In this document: piece by piece, positions 36,819 to 45,204 of the stretch
Numbering within the stretch: the stretch's first letter is position 1
Layout of the letters: every line of letters begins with the position of its first letter
Origin: Methylophaga sp. 41_12_T18
GTDB taxonomy: Bacteria; Pseudomonadota; Gammaproteobacteria; Nitrosococcales; Methylophagaceae
NCBI GenBank assembly: GCA_002163115.1
Contig: MAAI01000024.1
Coordinates: 1 to 64,000 of the forward strand
DNA: 64,000 bases
Direction: 5' to 3'
Notes under the pieces: generated by a model
Told to the model about the DNA's origin: nothing
The model's input: the letters and a program-made list of their open reading frames with translations, nothing else
The model's database searches: none
Translations under genes and position numbers: made by a program

Positions 36819-37817
36819 TTATTTTAATGGCGGCAGATATTGTTGTATTGCATGAGGCATAAAATGAAATAAAACAGTTCGACAGCTATGCCAATAAACA
36901 GAAAGTAGTAACAATGCACCTCCAATAATAACACCTGTAATAGCAGAACTCGAACTATCGATACCGTATGTTTTTAACAGCATTGAGCAGGCATATAACA
37001 CATAAGCTAAACCTGAAACCAACATGGCACGTCGATCGATGGCAATAGATAATACGGCCATCAGCGCATAGAGTACGAGCACAATACCCGCTTCAAACAA
37101 ACCATTATTGCCATCAAAAATGCCTAAAATCGAAAAGATAGGATGAACAATGAGCGGGGCAGCTATCAAGTGTAACCAAAAAGCGACATCAGATTTACGT
37201 GTTTGACGAACCCGATCTGCCATATCCCACCACATGGCATATAAAAAAGTGGCAAAACCACTGACAAACAACAGCGGAGTCATCCACTGCTTAATGCTGG
37301 CATCAGTACTGGCTACTGTCACTGCGATGACACCACCAATAGCCGCGGCAGTACCAGCTGCCACAGTGATAGGAACTTGAAAACGTTGCCAATGCAACCA
37401 GGCGGCAATAGCGGTAATAATACCGGAACTAATAAGGCTAACTTCCGATAGTGGTCCTAATATAGCCATGGAGATGTTAAATATGCCAGCAAGAAAGCTG
37501 ACTAACAATACGATAGCTGGTAAAGCCATCCGACGTTTTAAGACAAAAAACTCAGCTAAGCCCCAAGTGGTTACAGTAAATAAAATGGCGCCCATTAACT
37601 CACTGATTGAAGAGCCAAACCATCCGATAGATGTCAGTACTAAAGCACAAGCAATGACGACAAAAATATCGTTAAAACTGGTCACTAATTGAAAGTTTTC
37701 TTCATCTACTGATGGTAGATCATTCAAGCTAGCGGTATGGTCACGAAATGCATTGACTGATGCATCAGTAAAAATGCCGGCTTTAACAGCCGAAGTTAGA
37801 TCTTCATCTGTGTACAT
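36819..37817 (-). CDS. Conserved integral membrane protein of unknown function
   Basis: A 332-residue protein. The first ~45 residues are soluble (MYTDEDLTSAVKAGIFTDAS...), followed by ten or so hydrophobic helices to the C-terminus. The N-terminal pattern, a short helical domain preceding many helices, recalls the DUF2157-type membrane proteins, but I cannot assign it firmly. There are no transport or catalytic motifs that I can name. It is followed on the same strand by two further unknown genes upstream in coordinates of transcription (38274 and 38782), and may be their last member. Confidence 0.75.
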   Translation of the reverse strand: MYTDEDLTSAVKAGIFTDASVNAFRDHTASLNDLPSVDEENFQLVTSFNDIFVVIACALVLTSIGWFGSSISELMGAILFTVTTWGLAEFFVLKRRMALPAIVLLVSFLAGIFNISMAILGPLSEVSLISSGIITAIAAWLHWQRFQVPITVAAGTAAAIGGVIAVTVASTDASIKQWMTPLLFVSGFATFLYAMWWDMADRVRQTRKSDVAFWLHLIAAPLIVHPIFSILGIFDGNNGLFEAGIVLVLYALMAVLSIAIDRRAMLVSGLAYVLYACSMLLKTYGIDSSSSAITGVIIGGALLLLSVYWHSCRTVLFHFMPHAIQQYLPPLK

Positions 37818-37872
37818 AAATTAACCTTTGTTATTTAACAGTGCCACGAATTGTATTTGTACTTGCACAGCG

Positions 37873-38274
37873 TTAATGACGAATAGTGAGCAAGATAAAA
37901 TGAGCCATTTGTTCCATTCGCTCCAAGCTTACATCGGCTTTTTTTATAAAATCAGCATCATAATGGTCTGGGTTTGCCCATTGCTTACCGTTAATATTGC
38001 AGCGTTTAGCGAGCTTGTTAATGCCCAAGTCTTCCAATGCAAAACCTAACTCGGTCCATAACAGGCTTAGTCGAGTTTCAATGGCGTGATCTCGTTGCTG
38101 AGTATCATTCATCTGTCTGATATAGACGGCAGTTTCTCTGGATGCTGAAATGAGTCTTCTTAATGCTGCAATTGATTGTTGTTTGCGAGCATCACTGGCA
38201 CGGTTCAAATTTGTTAGCCATGAGCGAACATGTTTGAAAATTTCCCAGAGTAGTCCTGCACTAAGGTTTGCCAT
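37873..38274 (-). CDS. Hypothetical helical protein (133 aa)
   Basis: The product is soluble, mostly helical and charged: SWLTNLNRASDARKQQSIAA, RRLISASRETAVYIRQM, and a C-terminal region WANPDHYDADFIKKADVSLERM. No family recognised, and no signal peptide or membrane segment. It lies 55 bp upstream of the membrane-protein gene and 37 bp downstream of another unknown gene, all on the minus strand. Codon use looks ordinary for the region, so the ORF is probably real. Confidence 0.6.
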   Translation of the reverse strand: MANLSAGLLWEIFKHVRSWLTNLNRASDARKQQSIAALRRLISASRETAVYIRQMNDTQQRDHAIETRLSLLWTELGFALEDLGINKLAKRCNINGKQWANPDHYDADFIKKADVSLERMEQMAHFILLTIRH

Positions 38275-38311
38275 AACAGTGTATTAACTCATCCTTAACT
38301 ATCGGTCTTAT

Positions 38312-38782
38312 TTATGATTGGCTAATATTAGCATCAAAATATTTCACAAACTCTTGATCGTAATATTCTTTTTGGTCGAGCCATACCGTTAAAAAGTTTT
38401 CTCGCTCTAACCATTCATTGATTTCTACTTCCCAACCCAACCACTGATTGGCTTTGCCTTGCCGAGTTGAGCGTTGATACATTAAATAAGCACGCTCAAA
38501 AATAGAGATTCTGATTAACAAAATGGCTTCTTGTTGTTTTTGTTCACCCTCATCGAGCTCATTTGGTGAATGAAATGGCGTATCAAATATATCTAATCTT
38601 GGATGATCTAAACACAGCTGCTGCAATTCAATATATTTATCATCTAATACATCATAAGTGCCATATTCACGTTCATCACGCAGTGCGTGTTGTTCTCTAA
38701 AATAACTGATAATTGCAACGGGTAAACCAATGATAGTCACTACAAAAGTGGCCATCTCTAAATAAAAATGTAACTGTTCCAA
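38312..38782 (-). CDS. Hypothetical membrane-anchored protein (156 aa)
   Basis: One N-terminal hydrophobic helix (LEMATFVVTIIGLPVAIISYF) anchors a cytoplasmic domain of about 125 residues. That domain is rich in acidic and aromatic residues (YGTYDVLDDKYIELQQLCLD, WLGWEVEINEWLERENFLTVW). The pattern resembles a widespread group of single-span proteins of unknown function. I cannot name the family. It lies in a run of poorly known minus-strand genes. Confidence 0.65.
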   Translation of the reverse strand: MEQLHFYLEMATFVVTIIGLPVAIISYFREQHALRDEREYGTYDVLDDKYIELQQLCLDHPRLDIFDTPFHSPNELDEGEQKQQEAILLIRISIFERAYLMYQRSTRQGKANQWLGWEVEINEWLERENFLTVWLDQKEYYDQEFVKYFDANISQS

Positions 38783-38872
38783 CGGTGTATTTCCTGAGTT
38801 TAAATGCGGGTATATGACGGGCAGGATAACGTAAAAGTTCAGATGTTAGTGAAAATAATACGAAGTGAATTT

Positions 38873-39658
38873 TTATCGTAGTTTATGTCGCTTTTGATAC
38901 GACACTAACAGGGCGTATAAACCCAAAGCGGCAATCATATGTTTTATCGAATGGCCACTAATCGATAACGCTAAGATGTCATAGATAGCGTTATCAAAAT
39001 ATTCGAATACTTTAGCCAAGAAATAACAGCTAATTAACAGCCAATAGCCATTAACACGGTCAAATCGGCTGCAGAACAATAGTAATGTCACCGGTATCGC
39101 CAACATTGGAAAAAACTGGATAAAGGCATAAAAGCGAAGATCGCCGACTCCTTGCAGCTCTGAAACATGCCAGTAAACAACGGATGCGATGCCTGCGATT
39201 ACTAACGGCCACAGTAATTTTTTACCAATATTAAGAGAAATAAATTCAGCAATAATGATTGCGAATAAGGCCATAAAGGCAATGGTCATCGGCAGCCTAT
39301 CCCATACTAAGGTCTGGTTGTTGGGTGAGATATGATAATAACCTGAGCCAAAGGCTACTAAACTCACTCCAATAAACAGCAAGGTGTAAGCTGATTTCAT
39401 CTCATGAATGATCGTCAGCTTGTTTGATATCAATAGTTGATATAAACCAACAATACCGACGATTAAAAACGGTAAGTTAGACAATACATTCCAAAAATTT
39501 GGAATGGCAATCATGGTGCGAAAATCAACAAAGGCATGATAGGCCAAGTCTTGTGGAATCCGCTCCAGACTTACTAATCCGATAATTGCTGATAATGAAA
39601 ATAACAGAATAAGAGTAAATCCAAGTTTTTCTCTTTTACTTTTTTGCATCTTTAGCAT
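38873..39658 (-). CDS. Ceramidase-like (CREST superfamily) membrane hydrolase
   Basis: A 261-residue membrane protein with seven hydrophobic helices. Motifs of the alkaline ceramidase / CREST superfamily are present: FWNVLSNLPFLIVG in the early helix, FGSGYYHISPNNQTLVWDRLPM (Ser, His and Asp of the zinc site), and the late His pair in ISGHSIKHMIAALG. Eukaryotic relatives hydrolyse ceramides; the bacterial substrate is unknown and need not be a sphingolipid. No sphingolipid synthesis genes are nearby. It is a single gene or is co-transcribed with the CxxC membrane protein upstream (40 bp gap). Confidence 0.75.
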   Translation of the reverse strand: MLKMQKSKREKLGFTLILLFSLSAIIGLVSLERIPQDLAYHAFVDFRTMIAIPNFWNVLSNLPFLIVGIVGLYQLLISNKLTIIHEMKSAYTLLFIGVSLVAFGSGYYHISPNNQTLVWDRLPMTIAFMALFAIIIAEFISLNIGKKLLWPLVIAGIASVVYWHVSELQGVGDLRFYAFIQFFPMLAIPVTLLLFCSRFDRVNGYWLLISCYFLAKVFEYFDNAIYDILALSISGHSIKHMIAALGLYALLVSYQKRHKLR

Positions 39659-39699
39659 TGTGTCCTTTGTTGAGTAAAGCCAGCTGATGGAGCGAGCTA

Positions 39700-40095
39700 T
39701 TATTGGTCATCGAGATCGTTAGGAAACTGCCATTGCTTACCAATCGTTGTACAAGACTGGCAAACCTCGCTAATGGAAAGCTGATAATTAATAAAATAGC
39801 TTAAAAAGTTTAATAAGCGGGTTACTCTTTTAGCTATAAACCAAACGTAGACTAAATAAAGAGTAAACAAATAGCTGATTGCTTTAATCAAGAGGATAGA
39901 AAAAATAAAGTGTTCTACTTGGTTATCAATATACAAAATAAACAAACTGACAACAGCTATCGAGACTAGCTTGGTAACAAGGTAAATGGGTAATAAGATA
40001 AATAGGCTGATGATTAATGTACCTAGCGTATCAAGCACACTGGCACGAAACTTTATTTTCCACTTTGTTTTGGCAGCACACTGCGAACACTTCAC
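39700..40095 (-). CDS. CxxC membrane protein of unknown function
   Basis: A 131-residue protein that starts MKCSQCAAKTKWK, has two or three hydrophobic helices (TLGTLIISLFILLPIYLV, IAVVSLFILYI, LIKAISYLFTLYLVYVWFIA) and ends with a second pair in EVCQSCTTIGKQW. The two CxxC pairs at opposite ends could together make a four-cysteine zinc or redox site on the cytoplasmic side. Family unknown. Its start overlaps the pirin-gene stop by 4 nt, so the two are coupled. Confidence 0.65.
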   Translation of the reverse strand: MKCSQCAAKTKWKIKFRASVLDTLGTLIISLFILLPIYLVTKLVSIAVVSLFILYIDNQVEHFIFSILLIKAISYLFTLYLVYVWFIAKRVTRLLNFLSYFINYQLSISEVCQSCTTIGKQWQFPNDLDDQ

Positions 40096-40802
40096 TGCAT
40101 CGTCTCAATACATAAAACCTGAGCCGGAGTGGTTGCCGTAACGGCGATACTATTTACCTCTGTCACTGCCATGCCATCTCGTGCTGATAGGTAATCATCA
40201 TCAATAATCACTTCGCCAGAAAGAATAAAAAAATACACAGCAGGTGAATCAAGCTGGCAGTGGTAGCTGATGCTACTGTCGGCATCAATCACTGCCATAG
40301 ATAAATAAGCATCCTGATTTATCCAAACAGAACTTTCTTTATCTTGTTCAGGAGAAACAATGGTTAAAAATTGATTATGAGCTTGTAGCTTATTGATGGT
40401 TTTTTGTTCATAACGAGGCTCAATATTGCGCTGTTTAGTGAAGATCCAAATTTGCAGAAAGTTCACATCTTCAGTAGATGAGTTATTGTATTCAGAGTGA
40501 GTGACACCGGTGCCAGCCGACATGATCTGCACATCACCACTACGGATAATGTGTTGATTACCCATACTATCTTGATGACGCAGGCTGCCTGACAGTGGTA
40601 TTGAAACAATCTCCATATTGTCATGCGGATGGGTCTCAAAACCCATACTCGGCACAACAACATCATCATTTAACACTCGCAGCTTACCAAAGCCCATCCG
40701 ATCAGGATTATGATAGCCGGCGAAACTAAAGGTATGGTGACTGTGCAGCCAACCGTGATTAGCTTCGCCGCGTGAATTAGCTTGGTGTATGACTTTATTC
40801 AT
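40092..40802 (-). CDS. Pirin-family protein (YhhW-like)
   Basis: A 236-residue bicupin. The N-terminal cupin carries the metal-binding histidines in HSHHTFSFAGYHNPDRMGFG, FETHPHDNMEIV and GTGVTHSEYNNS. The second cupin is shorter and degenerate. E. coli YhhW, of the same length and pattern, has quercetin 2,3-dioxygenase activity in vitro; the natural role is unclear. It sits between a GFA protein and the CxxC membrane protein on the minus strand. Confidence 0.92.
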   Translation of the reverse strand: MNKVIHQANSRGEANHGWLHSHHTFSFAGYHNPDRMGFGKLRVLNDDVVVPSMGFETHPHDNMEIVSIPLSGSLRHQDSMGNQHIIRSGDVQIMSAGTGVTHSEYNNSSTEDVNFLQIWIFTKQRNIEPRYEQKTINKLQAHNQFLTIVSPEQDKESSVWINQDAYLSMAVIDADSSISYHCQLDSPAVYFFILSGEVIIDDDYLSARDGMAVTEVNSIAVTATTPAQVLCIETMQ

Positions 40803-40844
40803 CTCGATAATCCTTTGGCAAAGGCTAAGGGTAGTCTAGGTCGA

Positions 40845-41246
40845 TTAACTTTGTTCTGGATGCCACTCATCATATTCAGGAATATCAGCAGAGTAATTGA
40901 GCCAACTGACTTCATGAGACTTCCAGATTCGAAATTCAGGCTGCACACCTGGATCGTCATCCAAGGTCGCCACCCGCAAAATCAATAAAGGCGCATCCTC
41001 TTTAATCGAGATCAGTTGTGAGCCACAGGTTTTGCAAAAATAGCGATGTTTGCCAGCCGATGATTCGTAGCTCGATAAATTATCTTCGCCGTCTAACCAA
41101 CGAAAATGATCATGTTCAACGCCTGCACCGGTGTTAAACGCTGCCGCATGTGCTTTGCGACATGACTGACATGAACAATGCAAAATAGGCGTAGCCAACG
41201 CATCGACTTCATATTGAACTTGCTTACATAAACAACTGCCTTGCAT
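40845..41246 (-). CDS. GFA-family zinc protein
   Basis: A 133-residue protein of the family named for glutathione-dependent formaldehyde-activating enzyme. Zinc cysteines are at MQGSCLCKQVQYEV (C5, C7), HCSCQSCRKAHAAAF and FCKTCGSQL. The name comes from Paracoccus Gfa, but most members of this length have no proven activity, so a role in formaldehyde handling is only possible. It lies 42 bp upstream of the pirin gene on the same strand. Confidence 0.88.
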   Translation of the reverse strand: MQGSCLCKQVQYEVDALATPILHCSCQSCRKAHAAAFNTGAGVEHDHFRWLDGEDNLSSYESSAGKHRYFCKTCGSQLISIKEDAPLLILRVATLDDDPGVQPEFRIWKSHEVSWLNYSADIPEYDEWHPEQS

Positions 41247-41316
41247 CGTGAACTTCCTTAATTTGAAAACGTGGGTTTAAAACAGACAGAATACAAGGTT
41301 TGTACTCTTTTATTAA

Positions 41317-41994
41317 CTAGGCTTCGCTCATACTCTTGTACTGTTCAAAATCGAACTCCAAAACATCAGAGATAGTATCAAGCACAATATGCTCTAATTT
41401 TAACAACTCAGTATCAGGTGCAATCAAGTCTGGAACTTGAACCACCGTCATGCCGGCTGAAACCGCCGACTTCACACCATTGGGTGAGTCTTCAAAGGCA
41501 ATACAGCGTGTAGGTTCACACGACAAGCTGGTGGCCGCTTTTAAAAAGATCTCAGGATCAGGTTTGCTATGAGTAAGCTGATCGCCACCAATGACAATCT
41601 CGAAGTAATCGAGAACCGCTGATTTTCGCAACTTATGCTCTGCAATGGCTGTTTTAGATGAGGTGGCAACGGCCATAGAGATATTGTGCGATTTAAGGTG
41701 GGCTAATACTTCTTTTACCCCTTGTTTTAAAGGAACGGGATCATCTTTAACCCAACTACCATACAAGCCTCGCCAAGTGGCATTAAAAAGCTCGGCATCA
41801 ACGGCGCCGTTCAAGGCTTCTTTGATTATGGCATTGCCTTTTGCAGTGTTGGTGCCGACAAAGCGCATAAATACATCCGACATATCACCAAGACCATATT
41901 GTTCACAAATAGTGTCGAATGCTTTTTTGGCTAAGGGTTCACTATCTAGTAGTAAGCCGTCCATATCGAAGATTGCTGCTTGGAAGTTTTTCAT
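41317..41994 (-). CDS. HAD-family sugar-phosphate phosphatase (YniC/HxpB-like)
   Basis: A 225-residue HAD subfamily IA enzyme. Motif I FDMDGLLLDSEPL gives the nucleophile and acid/base aspartates; motif II is AVATSSKTAIAEHKL, motif III SKPDPEIFLKAA, and motif IV AFEDSPNGVKSAVSAG. The helical cap is about residues 17-85. The pattern is that of E. coli hexitol phosphatase / 2-deoxyglucose-6-phosphatase. The substrate cannot be fixed from sequence. It is 63 bp from zur on the same strand. Confidence 0.9.
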   Translation of the reverse strand: MKNFQAAIFDMDGLLLDSEPLAKKAFDTICEQYGLGDMSDVFMRFVGTNTAKGNAIIKEALNGAVDAELFNATWRGLYGSWVKDDPVPLKQGVKEVLAHLKSHNISMAVATSSKTAIAEHKLRKSAVLDYFEIVIGGDQLTHSKPDPEIFLKAATSLSCEPTRCIAFEDSPNGVKSAVSAGMTVVQVPDLIAPDTELLKLEHIVLDTISDVLEFDFEQYKSMSEA

Positions 41995-42057
41995 TGTAGG
42001 TTTAATTGATCTTAGTTTTATCTTGATGTGTGAATTGAGTGCTGAATGCTACGATTA

Positions 42058-42519
42058 TTAAGCTTCTGAGCTAGCACAGGACTCACATAAACAATGTAGT
42101 TCTAATTGAGGGCTTTTTAATTTAAAGCCAGCATCTTCAACATTGTCTTTTAAAGTGTCGAGTAACGTTTTTTGAATGCCGATTTCTTTTACAGCACTGC
42201 ATTCATCACAGATTAGGAACTGTGGTACTTCATGTGAATGACTACAACTGATATGAGAACAGGCGACATACTTATTGGCTAAGTGAAGTTTATGGACAAG
42301 TTTTTCACTCTCAAGGAAATCTAAAATTCGATAAACCGACATGGGAGGAATGGGCGAGTCAAACTCAGTGCGACAGAAGTCAGATAATTCATAAGCTGAT
42401 AATGCTTTGTCGGATTTAAGTAGCCCAGTTAGCACGTATTTACGTTTATCCGTCAGTCTTGCACCGTTGGCCTTGCATGCTTGTTCTGCATGATCGAGGA
42501 CATTATCAATTTTGCTCAT
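42058..42519 (-). CDS. zur: Zinc uptake regulator Zur (Fur family)
   Basis: A 153-residue Fur-family repressor. A winged helix (about 1-85) has NGARLTDKRKYVLTGLL, LSAYELSDFC and PPMSVYRILDFLESEKLVHKL. The dimerisation domain has YVACSHISCSHSHEVPQFLICDECSAV and a C-terminal CLCESC. The two CxxC pairs make the structural zinc site, and the VACSH / HSHE histidines fit the sensory site. The SVYRILDFL and FLICDEC forms are those of Zur, not of Fur. It is divergent from the Zur-box-controlled GTPase gene 198 bp away. Confidence 0.93.
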   Translation of the reverse strand: MSKIDNVLDHAEQACKANGARLTDKRKYVLTGLLKSDKALSAYELSDFCRTEFDSPIPPMSVYRILDFLESEKLVHKLHLANKYVACSHISCSHSHEVPQFLICDECSAVKEIGIQKTLLDTLKDNVEDAGFKLKSPQLELHCLCESCASSEA

Positions 42520-42658
42520 AGAGAGTTACCAGAAATAGATTTCGTTGTTTGTAGCGTATTGTACCTGTCGTGGTGTAACTCATGTAAATACATCTGTAAC
42601 GAGTCGATGGATGTGGAAGTGTTGAGCAGCTTCTTTCTTTAATTTTATTGAATAATAT

Positions 42659-42684
42659 AAATGATATGTTGTAACATATCATTT
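42659..42684. promoter_or_regulatory. Zur-type operator, perfect 26-bp palindrome
   Basis: AAATGATATGTT, two central bases (GT), then its exact reverse complement AACATATCATTT. The GATATGTTnnAACATATC core is the form of proteobacterial Zur boxes. It lies 33 bp upstream of the COG0523 gene start and in the zur divergent region, so zinc-bound Zur should repress the downstream operon. Confidence 0.85.
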
Positions 42685-42717
42685 TTGTATTTAGAAGTTT
42701 TTATAGGATCTCCCAAA

Positions 42718-43923
42718 ATGACTCAACAATCACGACTTCCAGTGACTGTGCTTTCAGGCTTCCTTGGCGCTGGTAAAACAACCGTATTAAGCCATATTTT
42801 AAATAACCGTCAGGGCAAGAAAGTGGCAGTTATTGTGAATGATATGAGTGAAATTAATATTGATACCTCTATTGTTCAAAATGAAGTAGAACTAAACCGT
42901 AGTGAAGAAAAATTAGTAGAAATGAGCAATGGCTGTATCTGCTGCACATTACGTGAAGATCTATTAGTAGAAGTAAGCAAGTTAGCTAAAGATGATCGTT
43001 TTGATTACCTTATTATTGAATCAACAGGTATTTCAGAGCCATTACCTGTTGCAGAAACCTTCACATTTGAAGATGAAAGTGGTGTGTCACTATCAGATGT
43101 GGCAGAGCTAGATACCATGGTCACCGTAGTTGATGCCGTTAACTTTTTGAAGGATTTTGAAGAGGCGCAGCAATTAGATGAGGTCGGTGAATCATTAGGT
43201 GAAGAAGACCAACGTAGTGTGGCAGACCTACTCATCGAGCAAGTTGAATTTGCAGATGTCATTCTGATCAGTAAGACAGACCTAGTTAAGCCCTCTGATA
43301 CTGAACGTTTGATGGCTATTCTTAAAACCTTAAATACAAACGCTAAAATTATTTCAATTTTTGACGGCAAAGTCGATCTTGATCAAGTCTTGGACACAGG
43401 CTTATTTGATTTTGATCGTGCTCAACAAGCACCAGGTTGGCTTAAAGAAATGCGTGGTGAACATGTTCCTGAAACAGAAGAATATGGCATTAGTAGTTTT
43501 AGTTACTTGGCACGCCGTCCATTCCACCCTGAGAAGTTCCATCAGTTTCTTCATAATACGGAACAGTTTGGCAAGTTAGTTAGATCAAAGGGGTTCTTTT
43601 GGTTAGCTTCTCGTCCCGAGTTTGCTGGCCAGTGGAGTCAGGCTGGTGGTATTGCCAGACATGGTTTTGCAGGCATGTTTTGGAAAGCAATTTCAAAAGA
43701 GCAATGGCCAACTGATGAAGACTCTCTCGCTTCTATTGAAAAACAATGGCAAGAACCATTCGGTGATATGCGCCAAGAATTGGTGTTTATAGGTCAAGGA
43801 CTTGATCAAGATGGAATGAAGCAAGCACTCGATGATTGCTTATTGCCAGAAACAGAAGTGTTAAAAGGCAAAGCACATTGGGCAACGTTAAGCGATCCGT
43901 TTCCTAAATGGGGAGAAGAATAA
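42718..43923 (+). CDS. COG0523 zinc-responsive GTPase (ZigA/YeiR/CobW-like)
   Basis: A 401-residue G3E-family GTPase with Walker [10 protein letters not shown] (residues 14-22), the metal-binding CxCC motif GCICC (Cys73, Cys75, Cys76), [10 protein letters not shown] (switch/Walker B) and SKTDLV as guanine specificity motif. A CobW C-terminal domain follows ([19 protein letters not shown]). Such proteins are zinc metallochaperones made under zinc starvation. Start ATG 42718 has AGGA 9 nt upstream, and the longer ORF start at 42661 would lie inside the Zur box. It leads the GTPase-DUF1826-DUF2796 operon. Confidence 0.94.
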   Translation: MTQQSRLPVTVLSGFLGAGKTTVLSHILNNRQGKKVAVIVNDMSEINIDTSIVQNEVELNRSEEKLVEMSNGCICCTLREDLLVEVSKLAKDDRFDYLIIESTGISEPLPVAETFTFEDESGVSLSDVAELDTMVTVVDAVNFLKDFEEAQQLDEVGESLGEEDQRSVADLLIEQVEFADVILISKTDLVKPSDTERLMAILKTLNTNAKIISIFDGKVDLDQVLDTGLFDFDRAQQAPGWLKEMRGEHVPETEEYGISSFSYLARRPFHPEKFHQFLHNTEQFGKLVRSKGFFWLASRPEFAGQWSQAGGIARHGFAGMFWKAISKEQWPTDEDSLASIEKQWQEPFGDMRQELVFIGQGLDQDGMKQALDDCLLPETEVLKGKAHWATLSDPFPKWGEE

Positions 43924-44597
43924 TGGGGTCACAGCAAGTAATTAACGACCATTCTCTAGCAGAGATCAAGTCATCTTCTAGCCGTTTGCATAGTGAAGCT
44001 ACGGTGATGACCGATATTTTTAAATCTGATATCAATATCACTATTTGGCAACGCCAACTGACGAACAAGCTTATTCAAGCAACAGAGAAGATTATTAGTA
44101 CTAATCCGAACTTGAAAATATCGACGATAGTGACACCAGACGATGTATCTTCAGTGATTAGTGATGAGTTGGGGGAAGGAGAAGAAATAACCATTTTCCG
44201 CGAGGATGTCGTTGAATTGGTGGAGATGTTTTGTTTTCTATTTGAATTACAGTCTGTGGGCTTAAGGCTGACAACACTGGAACATGCTATGTGTCCACGG
44301 TTTCATGTTGATCGTGTGCCATGTCGTTTAGTCACCACTTATCAAGGTATCGCTACTGAATGGCTAGAAAATGAAACGGTTGATCGCAGTAAGTTGGGCA
44401 TGGGCAATCAAGGTAAACCTGATGAGTTATCAGGTGTATATACAAAACCCAGCCAAATTCAGCAGCTCAGTCATGGTGAGGTGGCATTGTTGAAAGGAGA
44501 GTCATGGGACGGTAATGAAGGCAGAGGCCTTGTTCACCGTTCACCACAAGTCTCTGCTGGCGAACGTCGCTTGTTAGTTACATTAGATTTTGTTTAG
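43923..44597 (+). CDS. DUF1826 protein of zinc-limitation operon
   Basis: A 224-residue member of DUF1826, a family regularly found with Zur and COG0523 genes. Conserved segments: CPRFHVDRVPCRLVTTYQG, EWLENETVDRS and the end GLVHRSPQVSAGERRLLVT. The spacing His128-x-Asp130 ... His205 ... Arg215/216 on predicted beta strands looks like the facial triad plus co-substrate arginine of Fe(II)/2-oxoglutarate oxygenases; that is my inference, not an established function. ATG 43923 overlaps the GTPase TAA by one base, with GGGGAGAA upstream. Confidence 0.85.
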   Translation: MGSQQVINDHSLAEIKSSSSRLHSEATVMTDIFKSDINITIWQRQLTNKLIQATEKIISTNPNLKISTIVTPDDVSSVISDELGEGEEITIFREDVVELVEMFCFLFELQSVGLRLTTLEHAMCPRFHVDRVPCRLVTTYQGIATEWLENETVDRSKLGMGNQGKPDELSGVYTKPSQIQQLSHGEVALLKGESWDGNEGRGLVHRSPQVSAGERRLLVTLDFV

Positions 44598-44620
44598 CGT
44601 TTAAAAAGGGAGAGCCAGTA

Positions 44621-45190
44621 ATGAAAATGCAGTTTCATCATTTATTTTTACTATCGAGCATTGCGATGGCTTCTACAGGCAATGTAAAAGCAGAACTGGC
44701 ACATCTTGATGCACATGTTCATGGTTTAGCTGAATTGATGATTGCAATTGAAGGTCAAACAGTTGATATCCAGTTGCAGTCTCCAGCCATGAACTTGGTG
44801 GGCTTTGAGCATAAAGCCCACTCTGAAAGTGAAATTGATGCGGTGCAACGTGCAGAATCATTATTGAACTCTCCCAACCTTTTATTCTCTTTTAAAGGTG
44901 GGCAGTGCTCACTTATTGAAACGTCAGTCGATATCTCAAGTGTCCTGGAAAATGACCATTCAGAACTTGATGGTCATCACCATGAGCATGAAACAGATGG
45001 AGAACATCACAATGAGGTTTCTGCCCATTATCAATATCACTGTAATAATACCGATGAGTTAGCTGCTGTGAGCGTGAACATGTTTAACGACTTTCCGGAT
45101 ATTAAACAAACACGTGTACTTTGGCTAACAGAGTCGAAGCAAGCTGCGACCACACTCGATAGTGATAATTACACGGTCATCTTTAAGTAG
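44621..45190 (+). CDS. ZrgA-like periplasmic zinc-binding protein (DUF2796)
   Basis: A 189-residue exported protein. The signal peptide ends near NVKAELAH, followed by HLDAHVHGLAELMIAIEG, the DUF2796 start. A His-rich insert lies near residues 112-140 (DGHHHEHETDGEHHNE and HYQYHC). The C-terminal part (DFPDIKQTRVLWLTESKQ) is typical. The family includes ZrgA of Vibrio cholerae, a zinc-binding part of a second zinc-uptake system. It is last in the Zur-box operon and convergent with the DUF3299 gene, 14 bp apart. Confidence 0.88.
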   Translation: MKMQFHHLFLLSSIAMASTGNVKAELAHLDAHVHGLAELMIAIEGQTVDIQLQSPAMNLVGFEHKAHSESEIDAVQRAESLLNSPNLLFSFKGGQCSLIETSVDISSVLENDHSELDGHHHEHETDGEHHNEVSAHYQYHCNNTDELAAVSVNMFNDFPDIKQTRVLWLTESKQAATTLDSDNYTVIFK

Positions 45191-45204
45191 TTAAAGCAGT
45201 CAAT

